This document shows positions 1-7,211 of a stretch of DNA of 11,517 nt, one piece after another; the stretch's first letter is position 1; the number at the start of each line of letters is the position of its first letter. Under the pieces are notes generated by a model. The model was given only the letters and a program-made list of their open reading frames with translations. It did no database searches and had not been told where the DNA came from. The stretch spans positions 1 to 11,517 of the forward strand of contig DLMI01000250.1 in assembly GCA_002478145.1 (NCBI GenBank), given 5' to 3'. The position numbers and the translations under genes were made by a program. This DNA is from Acidobacteria bacterium UBA7540 (lineage in GTDB: Bacteria > Acidobacteriota > Terriglobia > UBA7540).

Positions 1-38
1 ATGGGGATTCCGAAGCTGCTGAGCGGACACCGCGTCTC

Positions 39-67
39 TTGACAAGGGGAAGAAGATAGGCTAGAAT
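39..67 (+). promoter_or_regulatory. Near-consensus sigma-70-type promoter
   Basis: A perfect -35 box TTGACA (39-44) is followed after exactly 17 bp by TAGAAT (62-67), which matches the TATAAT consensus at five of six positions. The predicted transcription start is about 73-76, right at the foot of the hairpin at 76-101. The nearest credible coding start is some 640 bases downstream. The promoter therefore drives either a long leader or a separate non-coding RNA. The promoter call rests on sequence alone. Confidence 0.7.
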
Positions 68-75
68 AGTGAGTT

Positions 76-101
76 GAAGCCATGAAAGCGGTCATGGCTT
101 C
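76..101 (+). ncRNA. Hairpin at predicted transcript 5' end; candidate structured RNA
   Basis: Bases 76-85 (GAAGCCATGA) pair perfectly with 92-101 (TCATGGCTTC), giving a 10-bp stem with a 6-nt AAGCGG loop. The stem begins within a base or two of the transcription start predicted from the promoter at 39-67. Such a 5' stem could protect a transcript from decay or begin a structured RNA. A second small stem, GCCCC/GGGGC, lies at 156-169. I matched neither to a known RNA family and see no clear U-tract terminator, so the 3' end is unknown. Confidence 0.35.
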
Positions 102-264
102 CTGGGAAGACTTGGCTGCTATGCTACCCCGATCCCCCAGTCTACTCTCGAAGGTGCCCCAAGCGGGGCGAAAAGCCCGGAAAAGCTTCCTGGTTTGATG
201 CGGACAAACAGTCAGCTCTCAGAGGAAAAACAGAAAAAGGACTTTTCAAAATTGAACGAGCAAT

Positions 265-378
265 GCGGGAATGTCTATGAAAACAACGGGTCGGCCTAAT
301 ACAGGCGGGGGCAAAGCGGGAATATTATAGAAAACAAAGGTAGTTACGCGTCGAGAGCGGGAATGTTGTTGAAAACAA
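265..378 (+). repeat. Three 22-nt direct repeats, GCGGGAAT-N6-GAAAACAA
   Basis: Copies lie at 265-286, 316-337 and 357-378. In all three, the outer blocks GCGGGAAT and GAAAACAA are identical. The six central bases differ (GTCTAT, ATTATA, GTTGTT), and similarity stops abruptly on both sides. Start-to-start spacings are 51 and 41 bp, about one helical turn apart. The pattern suggests bipartite binding sites for a protein on one DNA face, or an iteron-like array. It is not CRISPR, because the repeat and spacer lengths are too short and irregular. Confidence 0.75.
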
Positions 379-590
379 GCATGTTAGCTGGAAGCCGTGA
401 GCCCTTTATGGCCAAGTCGCCGAGATAGACCAGCGATGTGCCACCCGACCCGTTCCGAGCTTCTGCGGCTCCTGGTAGGCCTCAACGAGGAGCGGACCTT
501 TCCAGTTCGTCAATCGACCCGCCGCGGCGGGGCAATGAAAACCTGTCATTGTCTCACACTCCCCAGCCCAATCCGTAGGCTTGGTTTCCA

Positions 591-599
591 TGATAGAAT
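591..599 (+). promoter_or_regulatory. Candidate extended -10 promoter before permease 1
   Basis: TGATAGAAT carries the TGN extension directly before TAGAAT (594-599). No good -35 hexamer is found 16-18 bp upstream, which is acceptable for extended -10 promoters. Transcription would start near 606, giving a leader of about 110 nt before the ATG at 718. This is a motif-level call only. Confidence 0.35.
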
Positions 600-717
600 C
601 TTATTCTTGCAGGGTGGATTCGCCTCAACTTTCTTCCGCATAGACCCGGAGCAGCGCTGAGGATTGCCTGGGCGTTGGGAAGGCTTGAGGCGGGGTTTGT
701 CCAACAGGAGAACCGCG

Positions 718-2067
718 ATGAAGATTGTCCGGCTCATCTTGAAGAACACAGTCCGGAACCCGCGCCGGACGGCACTGACCATCCTGAGCATCACCGTCTC
801 CATCTTTCTGGTTAGCACCCTGCGAGCTGTCTTACACAACCTCGAGACCACAGGCCAGTCAAACAGTTCGAATCTTCGCTTGGTGGTCCACCGCGCCACT
901 GCTTTGACCGAGTCCATGCCCGTCGCCTACAAACAGCGCATCGCGGCCCTGCCGGGAGTGAAATACGTCGAGTCGATGGATTGGTTCGGCGGATACTATG
1001 CCGACCCCAGCAACTTCTTCGCGAACTTTCCCACGGATGTTGAAGACTTTGAAAAGATCGCCGACGAACTCGTAATCCCTCGTGACCAGCTCGCCGCATG
1101 GAAGCAAGAGCGGATGGCGGCTCTGGTGGGCAAGAAGCTCATGGAAAAGTACGGTTGGAAATTGGGCGACCGTATAACTCTAAAGGGAACGATATACCCG
1201 GTGGATCTGGAGTTTATCATTCGCGCCGTCTATACCGACCCCGAAGACGTCTCAGTGGAACGCGCGATTTATTTCCACTGGGATTACTTCGATGAGTCCC
1301 TGGGCCGCCCGGGGCGCACGGGGTCGTTCTATGTGAAGGCCGCCACTGCGGAGGATATTCCTCGCTTGGCGGAGAAGATTGACGGCATGTTTCGAAACAC
1401 CGACGCCGAGACCAAGACAGAAACGGAGAAGGCCTTCAACCTCAGTTTCGTGTCCATGCTGGGAAACATCAAATTGCTGTTGAACGCCATCTGTCTGATC
1501 GTGGTTTTCACCATCCTGCTGGTGGCGGGAAATACCATGGCGATGTCAATTCGCGAACGCACCGGAGAAGTGGCAATTTTGAAGACCCTGGGTTTCCGCC
1601 AGAGCTCGATCCTTTATTTGCTGGTGGGCGAGTCGGTGGCCATCGCGCTGCTGGGAGGTATTCTCGGCGCCGTCGGGGCCAAGACGACTTATGGCTTCAT
1701 CCATATCACTTCAACGAAGGGGAGAACGTTCGGCCTGTTCTACGCGCTGGGCGTGGCGCTGCTGGCAGCATACGGAACCTGGATGCTCTTCGCCGGCTCT
1801 TCAGCTTCGCGCCCGTGGATGAAGGTGACGCGCATGGTGGTGACTTTTCTGGGAGGGCTGCTCGGTTTGGCCGCCGGTTTTGGGTTTTACATTGCCACGG
1901 GTTACGTTATGAATCAGGGCGGCTTCCTCGCGGATTTCGGCGTGAACTACGGAACCGTGGCGCTGGGCCTCGGAATCTCGGCGGGGGTGGGCATCGCGAG
2001 CGCTACGCTCCCCGCCTTGCGCGCTTCGCGCATGAGCATTGCTGAGGCGCTGCGATATGTTGGCTGA
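718..2067 (+). CDS. MacB/FtsX-family ABC transporter permease 1, with two extra membrane helices
   Basis: Inner-membrane permease subunit of an ABC exporter, 449 aa. The N-terminus (residues 10-30) has the family pattern of a basic RNPRRT stretch running into a membrane helix at about 19-39. A large periplasmic domain follows (about 40-250), with YGWKLGDRI (145-153) and FHWDY (186-190). The FtsX-type C-terminal helices are near 253-275, 297-323 and 412-432. The motif SIRERTGEVAILKTLGF (277-293) is the cytoplasmic coupling segment. Residues about 332-400 are an insertion absent from the paralogues and contain two more hydrophobic helices (338-358, 373-397). I chose ATG 718 over the upstream TTG at 664 because AGGAG sits 7 nt before it and the resulting N-terminus aligns with the paralogues. 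It is closest to permease 4 (shared WFGGY and ETKTE motifs). Substrate unknown. Confidence 0.88.
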   Translation: MKIVRLILKNTVRNPRRTALTILSITVSIFLVSTLRAVLHNLETTGQSNSSNLRLVVHRATALTESMPVAYKQRIAALPGVKYVESMDWFGGYYADPSNFFANFPTDVEDFEKIADELVIPRDQLAAWKQERMAALVGKKLMEKYGWKLGDRITLKGTIYPVDLEFIIRAVYTDPEDVSVERAIYFHWDYFDESLGRPGRTGSFYVKAATAEDIPRLAEKIDGMFRNTDAETKTETEKAFNLSFVSMLGNIKLLLNAICLIVVFTILLVAGNTMAMSIRERTGEVAILKTLGFRQSSILYLLVGESVAIALLGGILGAVGAKTTYGFIHITSTKGRTFGLFYALGVALLAAYGTWMLFAGSSASRPWMKVTRMVVTFLGGLLGLAAGFGFYIATGYVMNQGGFLADFGVNYGTVALGLGISAGVGIASATLPALRASRMSIAEALRYVG

Positions 2068-2140
2068 ACGAATAGCCTTTTTGGGAAAGTACAAGCTGTG
2101 CTAACCTGTGGGGCAGCCGGGATTTTCGTGGCTCTGCTTT

Positions 2141-3295
2141 ATGTCCCTAGCCAGGTTAGTCCTCCGCAACGCCGTCCGTAATCGGCGCAGATCTCTGCTG
2201 ACGGCGGCGAGCGTAGCGGTTTCGATCGCTCTTCTTATAATCTTCCTCGCTGCCTATCGGTTCCTGGAGTCTCCTCCGGCCTCGACGACCGAGCGCTCAC
2301 ACCTTGTCCTGGTGGTGATGGCAAGCGCTTCCCCACTCCAACCTATGCCTGTCAGTTACCGAAGCCGCATCGAACGGCTGGAAGGTGTGCGCGCCGTAAC
2401 CCAGGTCTTCTGGTTCGACGCTCGATACAGGAACGAAAATACGATGATCGCCACATTCGGCCTCGATCCGCAAATCCTGTTTACTTTCTTTCCCAACTGG
2501 CAATTGTCGCCGCTGGAGAAGGAGCAGTTCATGCATGAGAAAGTGGCGGCGATTGCGGGGCGCAGCACGGCGAACAAATACGGCTGGAAGGTCGGCGACC
2601 ACATCCATGTGAGCAGCCCAGCCTATTTCGGCGTTGGCGTCGATTTGATTCTCCGGGGCATCTACGATTCCAATGAGGAGCAATCCTACCTGGTCTTTCA
2701 CTGGGATTACCTGAACGACGTCCTGGGAAGTCCGAACGTGACCGACCTGTTCTGGATCCTGGCCAACTCAGCCGACGACATGCCGTCCTTGATGAAAACC
2801 GTCGATGCGCAGTTTCGGGAAGAAACGGTCCAGACCCGCACCCAAACCGTCAAACAAGTTGTCTTGAACTTTATCTCGTGGCTCGGCAATGTGAGGTTGA
2901 TTCTGGTAAGCATCTCCGGGGCTGTGGTATTTGCAGTTTTGCTCACCGTGGCGAATACGATGGCCATGTCCATCCGCGAGCGCACCACAGAGCTTGCCGT
3001 TCTCCGCGCGCTGGGCTTCTCCACCAACACCCTGTTGACCGTGCTCACGGCTGAATCTCTTGTCATCTCGCTGGTGGGGGCTTCCTGCGGCTGTGTGGCC
3101 GCATGGCTAATCTGCCGAGCCGTGGCCGGCTACGCCCTCGGGGGCGGCCTGCTGCTTGTTAACCTTGAAATCGGCCTCACGGGCGGCCTGTCTGCATTAG
3201 GCGTTGCAATCCTCACCAGCCTTTTGAGTACCCTGGTTCCCGCTTACCGCGCTTCGCGCATGAGCATTGCGGAGGCGCTGCGCTACACGGGATAA
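2141..3295 (+). CDS. MacB/FtsX-family ABC transporter permease 2
   Basis: Inner-membrane ABC exporter permease, 384 aa. The order is a basic N-terminus (RNRRRS, 14-18) into a membrane helix (about 19-38), a periplasmic domain with YGWKVGD (147-153) and FHWDY (186-190), then three C-terminal helices near 252-275, 297-325 and 345-367. The coupling motif is MSIRERTTELAVLRALGF (276-293), and the protein ends RMSIAEALRYTG like its neighbours. ATG 2141 was chosen over GTG 2108 because it gives an N-terminus matching permeases 1, 3 and 4. No clear Shine-Dalgarno precedes it. The gene lies 73 bp after permease 1, with a weak promoter-like TGCTAACCT at 2099-2107. By QTRTQ and IHV-SP motifs it pairs with permease 3. 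Confidence 0.87.
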   Translation: MSLARLVLRNAVRNRRRSLLTAASVAVSIALLIIFLAAYRFLESPPASTTERSHLVLVVMASASPLQPMPVSYRSRIERLEGVRAVTQVFWFDARYRNENTMIATFGLDPQILFTFFPNWQLSPLEKEQFMHEKVAAIAGRSTANKYGWKVGDHIHVSSPAYFGVGVDLILRGIYDSNEEQSYLVFHWDYLNDVLGSPNVTDLFWILANSADDMPSLMKTVDAQFREETVQTRTQTVKQVVLNFISWLGNVRLILVSISGAVVFAVLLTVANTMAMSIRERTTELAVLRALGFSTNTLLTVLTAESLVISLVGASCGCVAAWLICRAVAGYALGGGLLLVNLEIGLTGGLSALGVAILTSLLSTLVPAYRASRMSIAEALRYTG

Positions 3296-3349
3296 GGCCA
3301 GAAGGTCCCTCCGGTTAACTTCCCTCTGAACTTTCCCTGGCTTTGCGCG

Positions 3350-3355
3350 TAGAAT
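3350..3355 (+). promoter_or_regulatory. Candidate -10 box close to the permease 3 start
   Basis: TAGAAT at 3350-3355 is the same hexamer as in the strong promoter at 39-67. The upstream -35 region (TGAACT at 3327-3332, 17-bp spacer) is poor. Transcription would start near 3362, only about 6 nt before the ATG at 3368, which itself lacks a good ribosome binding site. That combination suggests a leaderless or near-leaderless start, but rests on motif spacing alone. Confidence 0.35.
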
Positions 3356-3367
3356 TAACCGAGACCC

Positions 3368-4507
3368 ATGACGCGTAGCCAGTTGGTCATCAAGAACCTC
3401 CTTCGCAATCGTCGCCGGACGATCCTGACGTTCCTGAGCATCGCCACCTCGATCACTCTGTTGACGGCGTTCTGCGCCACTTATCGTTATTTTGAAAATC
3501 CCATCATGCCTAGCGACTGGCGTCTGCTACTGACGGTTTCGCCGCGCACCTCGTTGATGATTCCCTTGCCGCTGAGTTACGGTGAGCGCATCGTGCGCCT
3601 GCCCGGAGTCGGGGCCATAACGCCGGTCAACATGGTGGACGGCCTGTATGGCGCCCGGGACGACTTTATGTTCGCGCTGGCCGCCGATCCCGCCACTTTT
3701 CTCAAGGTTTACACGGAGTGGCATGTGCCTGAGGATCAGCGCGCCGCTTACATTCGAGAAAAGACGGGGGCTCTGGCTGGACGCCGAACAGCCCTCAAAT
3801 ACGGTTGGAAACTGGGCGACCGGATTCACTTGCGAAGCCCCGGATACCACGTCGATCTGGATTTGATTCTGCGCGCCATCTATACCTCTGAGGATGAATC
3901 ATTGCTGGGGTTCCACTGGGACTACTTGAACGAAGCGCAGGGCCGCCTGGACAAAGCCGGAGCCTTTTTGGTGCGCGCCCGGACGGAGGAAGACGTCCCA
4001 CGCCTGATGCAGACCATCGACAAACAATTTCGCAACGGCGAGATGGAAACACGCACGCAACCCATGGGACAGTGGGTGCTCGACTTCCTGGCCATGATAG
4101 GCAACGTCAAGCTGATCGTGCTGAGCATTTCGGCGGCCATGGTCTTCGCGATCCTGCTGGTGGTGGCAAACACCATGGGGATGTCGATCCGTGAACGCAC
4201 CGCCGAGTTGGCGATCCTGCGAGTTCTGGGATTCCAGCCGAGGCATTTGTTGGCACTCCTAGCTGCTGAGGGTCTGACGGTCTCCGTGGCCGGCGCGCTC
4301 GTCGGCTGCCTGCTGGCGGGAACCGCCTTCGCTCTTATCGGGGGATATCGAGTCGGGGGAGCCATGGCCATTTACATCCAGGTGGATGTGGTCACGGTGG
4401 GAGTCGTCTTGAGTGTGGCCATCGGTATCGGCCTGTCCAGCACCCTGCTTCCCGCCTACCGCGCTTCCCGCATGAGCATTGCAGATGCACTCCGGTATAC
4501 GGGGTGA
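3368..4507 (+). CDS. MacB/FtsX-family ABC transporter permease 3
   Basis: Inner-membrane ABC exporter permease, 379 aa. It has RNRRRT (13-18) leading into the first membrane helix (about 19-38), a periplasmic domain with KYGWKLGDRIHL (144-155) and FHWDY (182-186), and three C-terminal helices around the coupling motif SIRERTAELAILRVLGF. It ends RMSIADALRYTG. ATG 3368 is the only start matching the paralogue N-termini. A good Shine-Dalgarno is lacking, while a TAGAAT box lies 12 nt upstream. The 72-bp gap after permease 2 is compatible with one transcript plus an internal promoter. It shares ETRTQ and IHLRSP motifs with permease 2. After its stop comes the first heptad inverted repeat (4514-4577). 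Confidence 0.87.
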   Translation: MTRSQLVIKNLLRNRRRTILTFLSIATSITLLTAFCATYRYFENPIMPSDWRLLLTVSPRTSLMIPLPLSYGERIVRLPGVGAITPVNMVDGLYGARDDFMFALAADPATFLKVYTEWHVPEDQRAAYIREKTGALAGRRTALKYGWKLGDRIHLRSPGYHVDLDLILRAIYTSEDESLLGFHWDYLNEAQGRLDKAGAFLVRARTEEDVPRLMQTIDKQFRNGEMETRTQPMGQWVLDFLAMIGNVKLIVLSISAAMVFAILLVVANTMGMSIRERTAELAILRVLGFQPRHLLALLAAEGLTVSVAGALVGCLLAGTAFALIGGYRVGGAMAIYIQVDVVTVGVVLSVAIGIGLSSTLLPAYRASRMSIADALRYTG

Positions 4508-4513
4508 AGAAAA

Positions 4514-4577
4514 CAGGTCTCAGGTGTCAGGTTTCAGAAAAGGCCTTCCCTGAATCCTGAATCCTGACTCCTGAATC
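4514..4577. repeat. Heptad inverted repeat A
   Basis: The left arm is four tandem 7-mers starting CAG at 4514, 4521, 4528 and 4535. The right arm is four tandem 7-mers starting CTGA at 4550, 4557, 4564 and 4571 (three CTGAATC, one CTGACTC). The arms are near reverse complements: 4521-4537 against 4557-4573 match at 15 of 17 positions. RNA from either strand could form a long imperfect hairpin. It sits between permeases 3 and 4 and lacks a U-tract, so it is not an ordinary terminator. Confidence 0.75.
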
Positions 4578-4609
4578 CTTCCTGTGCAACCCATTCGTGG
4601 TGACTCGCA

Positions 4610-4618
4610 TGTTATGAT
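4610..4618 (+). promoter_or_regulatory. Candidate extended -10 promoter before permease 4
   Basis: TGTTATGAT has the TG extension one base before TATGAT (4613-4618), a five-of-six match to TATAAT. There is no convincing -35 box. It lies in the 272-bp gap between permeases 3 and 4, just after heptad repeat A, about 160 bp before the chosen ATG at 4780. The gap may therefore separate two transcription units. Motif-level evidence only. Confidence 0.35.
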
Positions 4619-4779
4619 AGAAGTGTTTGAGTGTGCGATATCATTTGCGCTCCGGCTGAACATGGGGAGCATCGCGGGCGCATCGCAGGCGATTCTTGTT
4701 CCGTGCGATCAGTGCTGCCTGCGCGCGGGCTTACCTCGCTCGGCCCAGGACGCGACAGGATTGCTGGAGTGAACTGAAT

Positions 4780-5913
4780 ATGTGGCGACTAGGACTTAGA
4801 AACCTGCTCCGCAACAAGCGCCGGACCATACTCACCGCCTCGAGTGTGGCCGTTTCCCTTTTCCTGTTATCGTCACTGGCCATTGTTTACACCGCGCTCG
4901 GAAAACCCTTTGAGGGCGAGGAAAGGAGCCCTCGAATGATGGTACGCCGGCTGAGTGGCATCACCTTCATGATGCCGGCGAGTTACGGGCAGAGAATCAA
5001 AGCTGTGCCTGGGGTGGTGGCCGTCACTCCGATGAACTGGTTTGGAGGATATTGGAAAGACCCCGCTAATACCTTCGCGAATTTCGCCATCGACGCCAAC
5101 ACGTTGTTCGACGTGCTGGATATGGCCCGAATCGCTCCCGACCAACTGGAGGCGTTCAAACGCGAGCGAGTGGCGGCGGTGGCCGGCCGTCAGTTGATCG
5201 AGAAGTTCCACTGGAAAATTGGAGACCGGATAACTTTGATGGGGAGTCCTTACGGAATCGCTCCTGAACTTGTCTTGCGCGGAACGTTCACGGGCGGGCC
5301 CGACGACCAGTTCTATTTTCATTATGACTACTTGACCGAGGCCATGGGAAAATTCAACCAGGTTGGTCTCTACTGGATTCGGGTTGAACGTCCCGAGATC
5401 GCCGCGCGCGTCGGGCAGGCCATTGACCAGACTTTCCGGGATACTGATTCAGAAACCAAGACCGAAGCGGAGGGAACCTTCCTGCTCGGATTCATCTCCA
5501 TGCTCGGAAACGTTCGCGGCATCATTCTCATGATCGGCGCCGCCGTCACGTTCGCTGTCCTGCTCATTGTGACCAACTCCGTGGCGATGTCTGTCCGGGA
5601 ACGAGTGACAGAGGCGGCCGTAATGCGCAGCCTGGGATTCACTTCCCGTCATATTTTGGCTCTTTTCGTGGGAGAATCGTTGATCCTGACGGTGGGCGGG
5701 GCGCTGGTTGGGGTGGGAGGAGCCAAATTGCTCTATGATGCGATGGCCCTCAGGAAGATCGGGTCATTGGTCTGGGCCGACATGAGGATGAGGCCGGAGA
5801 CTTTTCTATTCTGTATGGCGCTATCCGTCGTCTTGGCCTTTCTCTCCTCGAGCTGGCCGGCCTACCGGGCGGCGAGAATCAACATCGCCGAGGCGCTTCG
5901 TTTTACGGGCTGA
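4780..5913 (+). CDS. MacB/FtsX-family ABC transporter permease 4
   Basis: Inner-membrane ABC exporter permease, 377 aa. It has RNKRRT (11-16) into the first membrane helix (about 17-38), and a periplasmic domain with WFGGYWKDP (87-95), KIGDRITL (146-153) and FHYDY (180-184). Three C-terminal helices surround the coupling motif SVRERVTEAAVMRSLGF, and the protein ends NIAEALRFTG. I took ATG 4780 rather than the upstream TTG 4696. GGAG lies at 4766-4769, and the extra 28 residues of the longer version match no paralogue. Its WFGGY, NTFANF and ETKTEAE motifs pair it with permease 1. The next gene starts 15 bp after its stop, so the two are almost certainly co-transcribed. The family-typical tryptophan of FHWDY is tyrosine here. 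Confidence 0.87.
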   Translation: MWRLGLRNLLRNKRRTILTASSVAVSLFLLSSLAIVYTALGKPFEGEERSPRMMVRRLSGITFMMPASYGQRIKAVPGVVAVTPMNWFGGYWKDPANTFANFAIDANTLFDVLDMARIAPDQLEAFKRERVAAVAGRQLIEKFHWKIGDRITLMGSPYGIAPELVLRGTFTGGPDDQFYFHYDYLTEAMGKFNQVGLYWIRVERPEIAARVGQAIDQTFRDTDSETKTEAEGTFLLGFISMLGNVRGIILMIGAAVTFAVLLIVTNSVAMSVRERVTEAAVMRSLGFTSRHILALFVGESLILTVGGALVGVGGAKLLYDAMALRKIGSLVWADMRMRPETFLFCMALSVVLAFLSSSWPAYRAARINIAEALRFTG

Positions 5914-5928
5914 TAAGGGAAACGATTT

Positions 5929-7092
5929 ATGGCGATCCCGCTGAAATACAACGCACGGAATCTGATCGTTCGCAGGACGACCACGCTCATGACGGCTTTC
6001 AGCATCACGCTCACGGTCGCCGTGTTTGTGGTGCTCATGGCGCTTGCCCAAGGACTTCAGACTTCCCTGTCAGCTACGGGACAACCCCTGAACGTCCTCA
6101 TCATGCGGGAAGGGGCGCAGTCAGAATCCACCAGTTCGGTCACCCGCGACTCGCTCCAGGTGATCAAGTACCTCCACGGCATCGCCAAAACGGATAAGGG
6201 AGAGCCGTGGGTCTCCCCGGAGTCGATTATCCTCATCAACCTTCCACGCCGTGGTGAGACGCAAGGGTCCAACGTGACGATTCGCGGTTTGGGCCCGGAT
6301 GGTCCCACGCTTCGACCGGAGTTTAAGATCGTGGAGGGCCGCTTCTTCAAGTCCGGCCTCAGGGAAGTCATCGCCAGTAAGAAGATTGCCGGCCGGTTTC
6401 AGAACTGCGGCCTCGGGGACAAACTAAAATTCGCCAAGGGCTATTGGACCGTGGTGGGCATTTTTGATGTGGGCAACACCGCGTACGACTCAGAAATCTG
6501 GACGGATGTGAATGACCTGGGTACAGACTTTGACCGTGACGGGTATTCAAGCGTGATGGTGCGGGCAGCCGACTCGAGCAGCGTTGCCAACCTGCGTGAC
6601 CAGATCGCCAACGATCGCCGCCTGCACCTGAAACCTCAGACCGAGCGCGAGTACTATGAGAGCCAGACTCGCTTTGCGGCTCCCATCAAAGCCCTGGGAC
6701 TGTTCATTGCAGTTTTGATGGCGGTGGGGGCGTCCTTTGCAGCCATGAATACCATGTACGCTGCGGTGGCGCGCCGCACCAAGGAAATCGGCACGCTTCG
6801 GGTTCTGGGCTACTCGCGGGGAAGCATCCTCTTCTCCTTCGTCCTCGAGTCGGTGCTCATCGCGGCGCTGGGCGGCGCGCTGGGCTGCGTGCTGGCCCTG
6901 CCGGTCAACGGCCTGACCACGGGAACCACCAATTTTGCAACCTTTAGTGAAGTGGCGTTCAACTTTCGCGTGACCCCATCGTTGCTGCTGAGCGGTATGA
7001 TCTTTGCGGTCTTCATGGGCTTCCTGGGCGGCTTTTTCCCCGCCTGGCGGGCCGCGCATGAAAACATCGTAACCGCGTTACGGTCTGTGTAG
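5929..7092 (+). CDS. MacB/DevC-like ABC transporter permease 5
   Basis: Inner-membrane ABC permease, 387 aa, of the same fold as permeases 1-4 but a separate subgroup. It lacks the FHWDY and YGWKLGD motifs and ends ALRSV rather than ALRYTG. Helix 1 is at about 19-41, the periplasmic domain at 45-250, and C-terminal helices at about 253-278, 298-324 and 351-373. RRTKEIGTLRVLGYSRGSI (282-300) is the coupling segment that contacts the ATPase. AAGGGA (5915-5920) lies 8 nt before the ATG. Its length is typical of DevC-type permeases, and it is the permease nearest the adaptor and ATPase genes, so it is the likeliest core partner of both. Substrate cannot be told from sequence. Confidence 0.9.
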   Translation: MAIPLKYNARNLIVRRTTTLMTAFSITLTVAVFVVLMALAQGLQTSLSATGQPLNVLIMREGAQSESTSSVTRDSLQVIKYLHGIAKTDKGEPWVSPESIILINLPRRGETQGSNVTIRGLGPDGPTLRPEFKIVEGRFFKSGLREVIASKKIAGRFQNCGLGDKLKFAKGYWTVVGIFDVGNTAYDSEIWTDVNDLGTDFDRDGYSSVMVRAADSSSVANLRDQIANDRRLHLKPQTEREYYESQTRFAAPIKALGLFIAVLMAVGASFAAMNTMYAAVARRTKEIGTLRVLGYSRGSILFSFVLESVLIAALGGALGCVLALPVNGLTTGTTNFATFSEVAFNFRVTPSLLLSGMIFAVFMGFLGGFFPAWRAAHENIVTALRSV

Positions 7093-7114
7093 AGGATTAG
7101 TGGGTCAGTTTGAT

Positions 7115-7162
7115 GTAGAGGCGGCTTTATGCCGCCACGTGGCGAGGTAAACTCGCCGCTAC
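7115..7162. repeat. REP-like double hairpin
   Basis: Two perfect hairpins stand side by side. GGCGGC (7120-7125) pairs with GCCGCC (7131-7136) around a TTTAT loop. GGCGAG (7141-7146) pairs with CTCGCC (7152-7157) around a GTAAA loop. ACGT joins them, and the outer ends GTAG (7115-7118) and CTAC (7159-7162) also pair, giving a cloverleaf-like unit of 48 bp. It fills the gap between permease 5 and the adaptor. The form is that of a dispersed REP-type element and could modulate expression between the two genes. There is no U-tract. Confidence 0.75.
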
Positions 7163-7211
7163 GACGATAAAGGGGCAATCCACGGATCCCCCCGCAGGAG
7201 CGAGCGAGAAT

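Larger units (their letters stand above)
1..717. other. Non-coding upstream region, no credible gene
   Basis: I see no believable protein gene here. Open frames of up to about 120 codons exist on both strands, but they lack convincing ribosome binding sites and show no recognisable protein motif. The segment holds a strong promoter at 39-67 with a hairpin at 76-101. It also holds a small GC hairpin (GCCCC/GGGGC, 156-169), three 22-nt direct repeats (265-378) and an extended -10 box at 591-599. From 379 to 590 I see nothing specific. The region could be a regulatory leader, a non-coding RNA locus or decayed sequence. Confidence 0.6.

Noticed and set aside
76..240. c-di-GMP riboswitch or another known riboswitch
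   Set aside because: A GCGAAAAGCC-like stretch near 168-177 vaguely recalls the c-di-GMP-I core, but the rest of the consensus is missing.
265..378. CRISPR array
   Set aside because: Only three 22-nt units with a variable centre and spacers of 29 and 19 nt; no cas genes nearby.
397..660. 87-codon open frame in the upstream region
   Set aside because: It begins with GTG without a ribosome binding site and has no recognisable motif or hydrophobic pattern.
664..717. Longer start (TTG 664) for permease 1, and likewise GTG 2108 and TTG 4696 for permeases 2 and 4
   Set aside because: The extra residues do not resemble the paralogues. The internal ATGs align with family N-termini, and two of the three have good ribosome binding sites.
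4508..4580. Rho-independent terminator after permease 3
   Set aside because: The inverted repeat is long and imperfect and no T-tract follows it.
718..5913. Acidobacterial duplicated orphan permease (ADOP) proteins
   Set aside because: Those are about 800 aa with two fused permease halves. Each gene here encodes one half-length permease of 377-449 aa with its own start and stop.
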